DNA of 5,231 bases from Candidatus Dadabacteria bacterium (GCA_030624695.1 JAUXJP010000094.1:1-5231); one strand, 5' to 3'; positions 1-5,075 are shown, numbered from the stretch's first letter. Made by a program: numbers and translations. The notes: a model not told the origin generated them from the sequence alone.

Positions 1-649
1 AGAAATAGACGGGGAAGGTGTACTTGAAGGGAAAAGGCTAGAGCTTGCATGGGTAGACCCGGTGGATGCGTTTTTTTTACAGGTGCAGGGTTCGGGTACC
101 GTAAGGTTTACTAACGGAAAGGAAATAAGGCTCGGTTATGCAGCAAAAAACGGGCATCCGTATGTCGGTATTGGGAAACTCCTTTATCACAAGATCCCAA
201 AAGAAGAGATGACTATGCAGGCACTTGATAAGCATTTAAGGAGCCTGTCTCCGGAAGAACGGCAAAAAATCCTTTTTCAAAACCCAAGCTATGTGTTTTT
301 CAGGGAAATAGAAGGCAGGCCTGTTACTCATTCGGGGGCAGAAGTTGTAGACGGCAGGACCATAGCCACTGACAAGAGTTTTTACCCGAAAGGGACACTC
401 GCATTTATGGAATTTCCAAAGCCTACATTTTCCGATGAGTTTTCAACAAGGCCAAACACGTGGGTAACAACTTCCAGGTTTGTTCTGGACCAGGACACCG
501 GCGGGGCAATTAGGGGGCCCCACAGGGTTGACCTTTTCTGGGGAACAGGTGAAGATGCAGCACAGCATGCAGGCGTACTTAAGAATTGGGGCAAGCTTTT
601 TTACCTTGTGCCAAAAGATGAGTTTGTCGAGGAGCTGAAATCAAACTAG
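1..649 (+). CDS. mltA: Membrane-bound lytic murein transglycosylase A (MltA), C-terminal part; 5' end outside window
   Basis: Cleaves the beta-1,4 bond between MurNAc and GlcNAc in peptidoglycan, leaving 1,6-anhydro-MurNAc ends; family members act in the periplasm, usually as outer-membrane lipoproteins. The frame is open from base 2, giving 215 visible residues. The GTG at 62 is an internal valine, because the upstream codons read as typical MltA sequence (LELAWVDPVDAFFLQVQGSG). Visible parts in order: end of the MltA barrel domain with GHPYVGIGKLL (residues 51-61), the linker motif NPSYVFFRE (94-102), then the 3D domain (about 118-204). The three aspartates that name this domain are visible as D124 (ATDKSFYP), D165 (DTGGAIRG) and D177 (RVDLFWG). 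By comparison with E. coli Asp308, D177 is the likely catalytic acid. The N-terminal signal or lipobox is outside the window. The next gene starts 2 bases after the stop. Confidence 0.93.
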   Translation, partial: EIDGEGVLEGKRLELAWVDPVDAFFLQVQGSGTVRFTNGKEIRLGYAAKNGHPYVGIGKLLYHKIPKEEMTMQALDKHLRSLSPEERQKILFQNPSYVFFREIEGRPVTHSGAEVVDGRTIATDKSFYPKGTLAFMEFPKPTFSDEFSTRPNTWVTTSRFVLDQDTGGAIRGPHRVDLFWGTGEDAAQHAGVLKNWGKLFYLVPKDEFVEELKSN

Positions 650-651
650 AT

Positions 652-1059
652 ATGAAAGACATTGAAACCCGGGCTGATATAGAACTCCTTATTAGTAAAT
701 TCTATGAGAAGATGCTGAAGGACCAGGTTATTGGTTTTATATTTACAGATATTGCTAAAATAGACCTTGATGAACACCTTTCCATAATCTGTGATTTCTG
801 GGAAACCATACTTTTTACAAGGCCGGTTTATAAAAGGGGCCCCGAGGTAATGAATGTCCATCACGAGCTAAACAAGAAGATTCCCCTTAAAAAAGGCCAC
901 TTTACCAGGTGGCTTTACCTTTTCAGCACAACAATTGATGAACTATACACCGGTGAAAAGGCTGAAAAAGCCAAGGAAAAGGCGGATTCTATTGCCAAGC
1001 TCATGCAGAATAGGCTCGGCAGTGTCAGCTGTATAAATGTAGATGTTACTAAGAATTAA
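652..1059 (+). CDS. Group III (P-type) truncated hemoglobin
   Basis: A 135-residue heme protein of the truncated 2-over-2 globin family, group III, resembling Campylobacter Ctb. Such proteins bind O2 or NO in the cytoplasm and are linked to nitrosative or oxygen stress. Visible landmarks: KFYEK with Tyr18 at the B10 position; DEH with His42 at the distal E7 position; DFW at 48-50; VHHEL with His70 as the best candidate for the proximal F8 heme ligand; then the group III signature PLKKGHFTRWLYLF (78-91) with Trp87, and a C-terminal helix ending SIAKLMQNRL. The start lies 2 bases after the mltA stop. The only purine-rich Shine-Dalgarno-like stretch (GAGGAG at 629-634, inside mltA) is about 17 bases away, so translation is probably coupled to mltA. 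The last ten or so residues (SCINVDVTKN) extend past the globin core. It converges on the minus-strand gene at 1063 with a 3-base gap. Confidence 0.87.
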   Translation: MKDIETRADIELLISKFYEKMLKDQVIGFIFTDIAKIDLDEHLSIICDFWETILFTRPVYKRGPEVMNVHHELNKKIPLKKGHFTRWLYLFSTTIDELYTGEKAEKAKEKADSIAKLMQNRLGSVSCINVDVTKN

Positions 1060-1079
1060 ATACTAATTCTTTGAGTAAC
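1045..1079. repeat. Long inverted repeat across two convergent stop codons (possible bidirectional terminator)
   Basis: The left arm GTTACTAAGAATTA (1045-1058) pairs with TAATTCTT (1064-1071) and AGTAAC (1074-1079). This gives 14 base pairs with a 2-base TG bulge and a 5-base loop AATAC. The hairpin contains the last codons and stops of both the truncated hemoglobin gene (+) and the TRASH/YHS gene (-). No run of T follows the stem on either strand, so it is not a textbook intrinsic terminator. A bidirectional terminator or a 3'-end stabilising hairpin is the most likely role, by inference. Confidence 0.55.
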
Positions 1080-1437
1080 TGTCCAGGTTTGCCTTATTTT
1101 CAAAATAATAGACGGTTCCGTTTGCAGTTGCCCCGATTACGGCGTCTGATTTATCTATGGACTTTCCGCTCACAGGGTCAGTGGACATTCTCTTTTCAGG
1201 GTTGTTTGCAAGCTGCGCCTTACACATTTCGCAGCAGCCGTAATAGGTCTTATCTGCTACTTCCACTGGAATTTGTACATCAGGGAACAGCTTATTTGTC
1301 ACCATGCATACATACTTTGAGTCGACCTCGGTAACAGTTGGGGTTGTTTCAGCTTCAGCCTGGCCGATAGCTGTAAATACACCAAAGAAAGCAAGGGATA
1401 TTGTGATTAAAAGTAATAGGTTCGTTTTAAATTGCAT
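1063..1437 (-). CDS. Exported TRASH/YHS-like metal-binding protein
   Basis: A 124-residue protein with a Sec signal peptide: basic start MQFK, hydrophobic core about 6-23, likely cleavage after AEA at 29. It is therefore probably periplasmic. The mature part has a TRASH-type cysteine pattern: C44 (KYVCMVTNKLFP), then YYGCCEMC with C68, C69 and C72, that is C-X23-C-X3-C. TRASH domains bind heavy metals such as copper or zinc; the metal here is unknown. A second lobe, DPVSGKSIDK...GTVYYFENKANLDSY (87-121), resembles a YHS domain whose cysteines are lost. I chose the ATG at 1437 rather than the in-frame ATG at 1479: AGGAG precedes 1437 by about 11 bases, the signal peptide begins properly there, and nothing like a ribosome site precedes 1479. 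Role could be metal sequestration or delivery; no transporter or sensor is adjacent. Confidence 0.8.
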   Translation of the reverse strand: MQFKTNLLLLITISLAFFGVFTAIGQAEAETTPTVTEVDSKYVCMVTNKLFPDVQIPVEVADKTYYGCCEMCKAQLANNPEKRMSTDPVSGKSIDKSDAVIGATANGTVYYFENKANLDSYSKN

Positions 1438-1480
1438 TGTTATTAATTCTCCTGATTTTAATTTGTTTATATTGTACATT

Positions 1481-1486
1481 ATTATA
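1481..1486 (-). promoter_or_regulatory. Candidate -10 element for the TRASH/YHS gene
   Basis: The minus strand reads TATAAT here, 43 bases upstream of the chosen start at 1437. No good -35 hexamer lies 16-18 bases further upstream, and the area is so AT-rich that a chance match is possible. The rest of 1438-1600 holds nothing else I can support. Confidence 0.25.
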
Positions 1487-1600
1487 ATATCGATTCATCA
1501 ACTTTTTATAAAAAATTATACGGATGGCCACTTTTAAAGGTTTAGTATTATTTGTACGTTAAATATAGGATAACTGATTGTTAATATTAAATTTATCGTT

Positions 1601-1629
1601 TTGACAAATATTATTTTTTGTGATATTGT
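1601..1629 (+). promoter_or_regulatory. Sigma70-type extended -10 promoter of the cold-shock gene
   Basis: A perfect -35 TTGACA (1601-1606), a 17-base spacer, and -10 TATTGT (1624-1629, 4 of 6 matches) preceded by TGA, an extended -10 motif. Predicted transcription start is about 1636. That leaves a leader of roughly 97 bases before the csp start, in line with the long structured leaders common in cold-shock genes. A short palindrome TCTAG-T-CTAGA (1650-1660) lies in the leader. Confidence 0.65.
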
Positions 1630-1715
1630 CAGATTGTTTTTGCAGTAGTTCTAGTCTAGATTAAGATTCACGTCTGAAATTGATTTTGAACCACTAGCAT
1701 AATCCAATTATTAAG

Positions 1716-1723
1716 TAAGGAGG
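1716..1723 (+). promoter_or_regulatory. Ribosome binding site that decides the csp start
   Basis: TAAGGAGG is a near-perfect Shine-Dalgarno sequence. It directly touches the ATG at 1724, too close for initiation there, and lies 9 bases before the ATG at 1733, an ideal distance. The start is therefore 1733. Confidence 0.85.
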
Positions 1724-1732
1724 ATGCCTATA

Positions 1733-1942
1733 ATGGCAGAACGTGAGATTGGCACCGTAAAGTGGTTCAATGCAACCAAAGGGTTTGGTTTTATTGAGCG
1801 CGAAAATGACAAAGATGTATTTGTTCATTACAGTGAGATTGGCGGAGAAGGCTATCGTTCATTAGATGAAGGCCAGAAAGTCGAGTTCAGCGTTGTGGAT
1901 AGTGAAAAAGGCCCACAGGCGCAGAACGTAATACCTCAGTAA
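1733..1942 (+). CDS. csp: Cold-shock domain protein (CspA family)
   Basis: A 69-residue single cold-shock domain, the usual family length. It binds single-stranded RNA and DNA in the cytoplasm and melts RNA secondary structure; members act in cold adaptation or general RNA chaperoning. The core opens with GTVKWFN (7-13), followed by RNP1 KGFGFI (16-21) and RNP2 VFVHY (29-33; Tyr33 where Phe is more common), then the typical end GPQAQNV. It stands as a single-gene unit with its own promoter at 1601-1629, a long leader and an intrinsic terminator at 1971-2006. Whether it is cold-inducible cannot be told from sequence, though the long leader fits that idea. Confidence 0.95.
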   Translation: MAEREIGTVKWFNATKGFGFIERENDKDVFVHYSEIGGEGYRSLDEGQKVEFSVVDSEKGPQAQNVIPQ

Positions 1943-1970
1943 TTTAAGAGCATACATCTCATAAATTCAA

Positions 1971-2006
1971 CTTGTACCTGATATTTAGGTACAAGCTTCT
2001 CTTTTT
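1971..2006 (+). terminator. Intrinsic terminator of csp
   Basis: A perfect 9-bp stem, CTTGTACCT (1971-1979) with AGGTACAAG (1987-1995), has a 7-base loop and is followed by the pyrimidine tract CTTCTCTTTTT ending at 2006. It lies 28 bases after the csp stop. Confidence 0.8.
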
Positions 2007-2008
2007 CC

Positions 2009-2095
2009 GGGGATTTAGTCTATCTATTACTATTATTCTTCATAGATAGCTTTATCCATTTTCAGTTTTCCTAGCTTGTGTATACTAAAGTCCCC
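2009..2095. repeat. 87-base element with nested inverted repeats
   Basis: Outer arms GGGGATTTAGT (2009-2019) and ACTAAAGTCCCC (2084-2095) pair over 11 bp with one bulged base (G2090). Inside, CTATCTA (2020-2026) pairs perfectly with TAGATAG (2043-2049). The element fills most of the gap between the csp terminator and the gene at 2119. No flanking target duplication is obvious. It could be a structured leader or small RNA, a remnant of a miniature inverted-repeat element, or a protein-binding region; I cannot choose. Confidence 0.5.
2059..2086 (+). promoter_or_regulatory. Possible promoter for the small membrane-protein gene
   Basis: TTTTCA (2059-2064), a 16-base spacer and TATACT (2081-2086, 5 of 6 matches to the -10 consensus). 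The -10 runs into the right arm of the inverted-repeat element, and the start site would be about 2093, 26 bases before the gene. The -35 is weak. Confidence 0.35.
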
Positions 2096-2118
2096 ATTAC
2101 ATCACCAGGATAATAACG

Positions 2119-2439
2119 ATGGTCTATAAATTTATTTTTATATGTTTTTTAGCAACTCTTACCGCTATTCCAATTATATATTTTGTAACAAAAAGCAGTA
2201 ATTTAAGGACCTATCTGAACTATTTCTTTTTTACCTGGGTTGTTAACTCAATCTTCCAGGTTTCAATTATGTTTATCATTACTTTTGTCCTGATTTTAAT
2301 GTCGATTTTTGGCAAAACGGGTGAGGATTTCAGTTATCCGTCTACCGTTAAATACGTTTCAATCATATCAACCGCTATCTGGTATTTTGCGGGTTTGTAT
2401 ATAGTATTCAGGATTGAAAAGTCTAAAAAAAATGCTTAA
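2119..2439 (+). CDS. Small membrane protein of unknown function
   Basis: A 106-residue, strongly hydrophobic protein I do not recognise. Likely membrane segments are about 4-23, one long segment within 34-64 (possibly helix plus re-entrant part), and 78-98, with a basic tail RIEKSKKNA. Positive charges at K25, R30 and the C terminus place the first loop and the tail in the cytoplasm and GKTGED (65-70) outside, if there are three helices. AGGA at 2107-2110 sits 8 bases before the ATG, supporting the start. No cysteine pair, catalytic motif or conserved domain is evident. The next gene begins 59 bases downstream on the same strand, so the two could share a transcript. Function unknown. Confidence 0.7.
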   Translation: MVYKFIFICFLATLTAIPIIYFVTKSSNLRTYLNYFFFTWVVNSIFQVSIMFIITFVLILMSIFGKTGEDFSYPSTVKYVSIISTAIWYFAGLYIVFRIEKSKKNA

Positions 2440-2498
2440 TAAAGTTTTTCTTCACATTTATATAAATTGAATTTACATTTAAACCGGAGGTGCTAATA

Positions 2499-2729
2499 AT
2501 GAAAAAGTTAATATTACTAACCCTGATGTTTTTATTACTTACCGGTTTTTCGGTTTATGCCCAGAATGAAACCGGCTGCGAATTTCAGTGTAAGCGTGAG
2601 TACGAGTCTTCAAAATTTGAATGCAGCGAAACATGGGCAGGCCCGGGACAGGAACCTAACAAGGAAAACTGTATGAGGGGGGCAGAGAACAAACTCCAGA
2701 GATGCCGGAACACCTGTGATGCGGGTTAA
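2499..2729 (+). CDS. Small exported six-cysteine protein, probable disulfide-linked helical hairpin
   Basis: A 76-residue precursor. Residues 1-21 form a clear Sec signal peptide (MKK, leucine-rich core, likely cut after VYA), leaving a mature protein of about 55 residues. Its cysteines C27, C31, C42, C58, C69 and C73 have the mirror-symmetric spacing C-X3-C-X10-C-X15-C-X10-C-X3-C. The two charged segments around C31-C42 and C58-C69 look helical and are joined by a Gly/Pro-rich turn (WAGPGQEPN). This suggests two antiparallel helices zipped by three nested disulfides, formally like the twin CX9C and alpha-hairpinin folds; the pairing is inference. The start is ATG 2499, 8 bases after GGAGG (2486-2490). 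An in-frame GTG at 2490 overlaps that ribosome site and is rejected. I do not recognise a family and assign no function; periplasmic location is likely. Confidence 0.78.
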   Translation: MKKLILLTLMFLLLTGFSVYAQNETGCEFQCKREYESSKFECSETWAGPGQEPNKENCMRGAENKLQRCRNTCDAG

Positions 2730-2735
2730 AATGTT

Positions 2736-2754
2736 AAAACGTACTGTTTTTTTT
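2736..2754 (+). terminator. Weak hairpin plus T-run after the six-cysteine protein gene
   Basis: AAAAC (2736-2740) pairs with GTTTT (2746-2750) around a 5-base loop, and the T-run continues to 2754 (eight T in all). The stem is short and AT-rich, so strength is doubtful. It lies between convergent genes and no better candidate exists for the minus-strand operon, which reads through the same hairpin. Confidence 0.35.
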
Positions 2755-2782
2755 GGTGTGTCTTAAAAGGAACAGGGATTCT

Positions 2783-3199
2783 TTAAGTTGCTCTTGGTTC
2801 TATATTCTCATTAATCCAGTCTACAATTTCATCTAACGGTGTGCCGGGAAGGAAGATTGTTTTAACTCCCAGACTTTTAAGTTTATCGATATCGTCCTGC
2901 GGTACTACACCTCCACCAAATACCGGGATGTCTTCTAACCCATTTTTTTTAAGCAGCTTAAAAATTTCATCAAAAATATGGATATGGGCCCCGGACAATA
3001 TGCTGATACCGATGGCATCAATCTTTTCCTCTATTGTAGTTTCAACTATCATTTCGGGTGTAAGGTGAACCCCGGTGTAGATTACCTCAATTCCTGATTC
3101 CTCAAGTGCCCGTGCTACAATCTTTGCACCCCTGTCATGCCCGTCGAGGCCTGCTTTTCCAATCAGTATCTTCAGTGATTTAGTTTTTGAGTTAATCAT
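2783..3199 (-). CDS. icmB: Acyl-CoA mutase small subunit, cobalamin-binding (isobutyryl-CoA mutase type)
   Basis: A 138-residue B12-binding domain. It matches the C-terminal cobalamin domain of methylmalonyl-CoA mutases but stands alone, as in isobutyryl-CoA mutase, whose small subunit is about 136 residues. The base-off/His-on signature is complete: D19-x-H21-x-x-G24 (LDGHDRG), with His21 as the lower cobalt ligand, S66-x-L68 (SILSG), and GGG at 95-97 (VFGGGVVP). It should bind adenosylcobalamin and pair with the large subunit encoded just upstream. The start ATG lies 5 bases after the large-subunit stop. There is no clear Shine-Dalgarno (only AAGAAAA), so translation is probably coupled. 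Substrate specificity is set by the large subunit; as a domain this could equally serve another split mutase. Confidence 0.88.
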   Translation of the reverse strand: MINSKTKSLKILIGKAGLDGHDRGAKIVARALEESGIEVIYTGVHLTPEMIVETTIEEKIDAIGISILSGAHIHIFDEIFKLLKKNGLEDIPVFGGGVVPQDDIDKLKSLGVKTIFLPGTPLDEIVDWINENIEPRAT

Positions 3200-3204
3200 T
3201 TTTC

Positions 3205-4869
3205 TTAAAAATGGGCAGGGTCTTTATACATTCCAAACGTATCCCTGAAAACGTTACAAATTTCGCCAAGTGTTACGTACTCCCTTACGGCCGCTATAAT
3301 AGGGGGCATAAGGTTTCTTTCCTCAACAGCAGCATCCCTTATGTCCATGAGTAAATATTTTATTTTTTCCATGTCACGTGACTCTTTAAGAATCTTTAAC
3401 TTTTTTATCTGGCTGTCCTCTACACCTTCGTCAAACTGATGGGTGGGAATTGGAATCTCGTCGTCGAGTTTGTACTTATTTACCCCCACAACGGTCTTTT
3501 GCCCTGCGTTTACCTGCCGCTCGTAAAGATATGCAGCACCTGCTATTTCACTATGAGGATAACCTTTCTCAATTGAACTTATCATACCACCCTGCTGATC
3601 AATTTTTTCTATATATTCGTAAGCCATCTGTTCTATTTTTGAGGTCAGTTCTTCTATTAAGTAACTTCCTCCCAGCGGGTCAATTGAATTTGTAACTCCC
3701 GTCTCTTCAGCGATTATCTGTTGAGTCCTAAGTGCAACCATCACAGATTCCTCCGTGGGAAGTGAAAGGGTTTCATCCATTGAATTTGTATGGAGAGACT
3801 GGGTACCTCCCAGTACTCCCGCCATTGCCTGTATGGCAACCCTGACAACATTGTTTACAGGCTGCTGGGCTGTAAGGCTGGCCCCGGCAGTCTGGCAATG
3901 TGTTCGAAGCATCAGGGATTTTGGGTTTTTAGCATTAAACCGTTCTTTCATGATTTTTGCCCACATTCTTCTTGCAGCTCTTAACTTGGCAATTTCCTCA
4001 AAAAAATCATTGTGAAGGTTAAAGAAAAATGAAAGCCTGGGGGCAAAGTCATCAACATTCATACCACGTTTTACACATTCCTCTACATAACATATACCAT
4101 CGGCAAGTGTGAAAGCCAGCTCCTGAACCGCGGTGGAACCTGCTTCACGGATGTGATAGCCGGAGATAGAAACGGGGTTGAACCTTGGAAGATGCTTATT
4201 GCAGTACTCAATCATATCTACAATTACCCTAACGGAACTTTTAGGGTCCGATATCCACTCCCTCTGCGCAATAAATTCCTTTAACATATCATTTTGAAGT
4301 GTCCCTTTAAGGTTGTCTGAGGTAACACCCTTTTTTTCTGCAGCAACAATATACATTGCAAGTATTGCACTGGCGGAGCAGTTAATTGTCATGGAAGTTG
4401 AAATTTTGTTAAAGTTTATGTCATCAAACAGGGTTTCCATATCTGCAAGTGAAGAAACAGAAACACCTTCCTTGCCAACTTCACTTTTGGCCCTCGGATC
4501 ATCGGCGTCGTAACCCATGAGCGCCGGCATGTCGAATGCAACACTAAGCCCGGTCTGGCCCTGGCTAAGAAGGAATTTAAATCTTTTATTTGTATCCTCG
4601 GGTGAGCCAAAGCCTGCAAATTGCCTCATTGTCCATAGTTTTCCCCTGTACATAGTGTTGTGCACCCCCCGTGTATAGGGGTAAGTGCCTGGGTATCCTA
4701 TTTCTTTTTTAAAATCCAGATTTTGCAGATCATAAGGAGTAGAAAGAGGGGGCACATCAATATTGGATATTGTTGTAAAATCTACATCTCTTTTATGACT
4801 ATCCTTATAGCTTTTATACCAATTATCTTTGTCATCCTTTGAGTTTTGAAGTTTTTCCTTATCCAGCAT
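3205..4869 (-). CDS. icmA: Acyl-CoA mutase large catalytic subunit, probably isobutyryl-CoA mutase
   Basis: A 554-residue catalytic TIM-barrel subunit of the methylmalonyl-CoA mutase superfamily, lacking the B12 domain, which the next gene supplies. It carries out radical carbon-skeleton rearrangement of a CoA thioester. Landmarks: YPYTRGVHNTMY (63-74), WTMRQFAGFG (79-88), SVAFDMPALMGYD (109-121), TLQNDMLKEF (190-199), SISGYHIREAG (234-244), APRLSFFFN (276-284) and GGTQSLHTNSMDE (354-366). Aligned without gaps to Propionibacterium methylmalonyl-CoA mutase (offset 5, recalled from memory), His239 matches His244, but Phe84 replaces Tyr89 and Gln202 replaces Arg207. The Phe/Gln pair is the known mark of isobutyryl-CoA mutase, which interconverts isobutyryl-CoA and n-butyryl-CoA and so links valine breakdown with butyryl-CoA metabolism. 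Length also fits IcmA (about 566). AGGGG lies 7 bases before the ATG. No MeaB-type chaperone gene is in view. Confidence 0.88.
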   Translation of the reverse strand: MLDKEKLQNSKDDKDNWYKSYKDSHKRDVDFTTISNIDVPPLSTPYDLQNLDFKKEIGYPGTYPYTRGVHNTMYRGKLWTMRQFAGFGSPEDTNKRFKFLLSQGQTGLSVAFDMPALMGYDADDPRAKSEVGKEGVSVSSLADMETLFDDINFNKISTSMTINCSASAILAMYIVAAEKKGVTSDNLKGTLQNDMLKEFIAQREWISDPKSSVRVIVDMIEYCNKHLPRFNPVSISGYHIREAGSTAVQELAFTLADGICYVEECVKRGMNVDDFAPRLSFFFNLHNDFFEEIAKLRAARRMWAKIMKERFNAKNPKSLMLRTHCQTAGASLTAQQPVNNVVRVAIQAMAGVLGGTQSLHTNSMDETLSLPTEESVMVALRTQQIIAEETGVTNSIDPLGGSYLIEELTSKIEQMAYEYIEKIDQQGGMISSIEKGYPHSEIAGAAYLYERQVNAGQKTVVGVNKYKLDDEIPIPTHQFDEGVEDSQIKKLKILKESRDMEKIKYLLMDIRDAAVEERNLMPPIIAAVREYVTLGEICNVFRDTFGMYKDPAHF

Positions 4870-4918
4870 CTAATAACCCCTAATAAAGCAAACATTTATA
4901 GATATTACTGCAGTTCAG

Positions 4919-4932
4919 TGAACGCACGTTCA
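4919..4932. promoter_or_regulatory. Operator 1, TGAACG-N2-CGTTCA, on the mutase start site
   Basis: TGAACGCACGTTCA is an inverted repeat with 6-base half-sites and a 2-base centre. It shares one base with the -10 box of the minus-strand promoter and covers the predicted transcription start (about 4925), the classic position for a repressor. The half-sites match those of operator 2. Short palindromes of this shape are typical for TetR-family regulators, which often control acyl-CoA metabolism; the regulator gene is not in the window. Confidence 0.75.
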
Positions 4933-4960
4933 TTATATAAATATAGCATTATATTGTCAA
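4932..4960 (-). promoter_or_regulatory. Full-consensus sigma70 promoter of the mutase operon (P1)
   Basis: On the minus strand, TTGACA (4955-4960), exactly 17 bases, then TATAAT (4932-4937): both hexamers and the spacing match consensus perfectly. Predicted start is about 4925, giving a leader near 56 bases. Such a strong promoter implies tight repression, which the overlapping operator 1 would supply. Confidence 0.85.
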
Positions 4961-4993
4961 TGAGAATACTTGTATATAAATAATACTATAATA

Positions 4994-5022
4994 ATTACAA
5001 ATAGTTATGATGTAGGTGTCAA
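4994..5022 (-). promoter_or_regulatory. Second, upstream promoter of the mutase operon (P2)
   Basis: On the minus strand, TTGACA (5017-5022), 17 bases, then TGTAAT (4994-4999, 5 of 6 matches). Predicted start is about 4987, roughly 60 bases upstream of the P1 start, so its transcript would run through operator 1. Operator 2 lies 31 bases upstream of its -35 box. AT-rich context makes a chance -10 possible, but the exact -35 and spacing are in its favour. Confidence 0.5.
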
Positions 5023-5053
5023 GATAAGAGCAATATGGGTATGTGACTCAATG

Positions 5054-5075
5054 TAGCTGAACGTACGTTCAGCTA
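5054..5075. promoter_or_regulatory. Operator 2, perfect 22-bp palindrome with TGAACGTACGTTCA core
   Basis: All 22 bases are self-complementary: the core TGAACGTACGTTCA (5058-5071) is flanked by TAGC and GCTA. It has the same half-sites as operator 1, 139 bp away centre to centre. No promoter hexamers fit around it on either strand. It is therefore an auxiliary site for the mutase operon, an activator-type site for P2, or a site for a loop with operator 1. Confidence 0.75.

Noticed and set aside
62..64. GTG as start of the lytic transglycosylase gene
   Set aside because: The frame stays open to the left edge and the upstream residues match MltA sequence, so this is an internal valine of a gene cut by the window.
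1438..1479. 14-codon N-terminal extension of the TRASH/YHS gene
   Set aside because: No ribosome site precedes the ATG at 1479, and the extension would put charged residues ahead of a normal signal peptide; AGGAG precedes the ATG at 1437.
1071..1537. Plus-strand open frames opposite the TRASH/YHS gene and its upstream region
   Set aside because: They are antisense to a gene with a signal peptide and metal motif, have no ribosome sites and no recognisable protein features.
1724..1726. ATG as start of the cold-shock gene
   Set aside because: It directly abuts the Shine-Dalgarno TAAGGAGG; the ATG at 1733 has correct spacing and gives the standard csp N terminus.
2490..2498. GTG start adding three residues to the six-cysteine protein
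   Set aside because: The GTG overlaps the GGAGG ribosome site; ATG 2499 is correctly spaced from it.
3450..4842. Several short plus-strand open frames and one minus-strand frame within the mutase large-subunit gene
   Set aside because: All are shadows of a full-length, strongly conserved coding sequence.
3205..4869. Methylmalonyl-CoA mutase alpha subunit
   Set aside because: The family is right, but Phe84 and Gln202 replace the Tyr/Arg pair needed for the methylmalonyl carboxylate, and the split gene layout fits isobutyryl-CoA mutase better.
5054..5075. 22-bp palindrome as a transcription terminator of the thioesterase gene
   Set aside because: It has no loop and no T-run on the minus strand, and its core repeats the half-sites of the promoter-overlapping operator, so a protein-binding site is the better reading.
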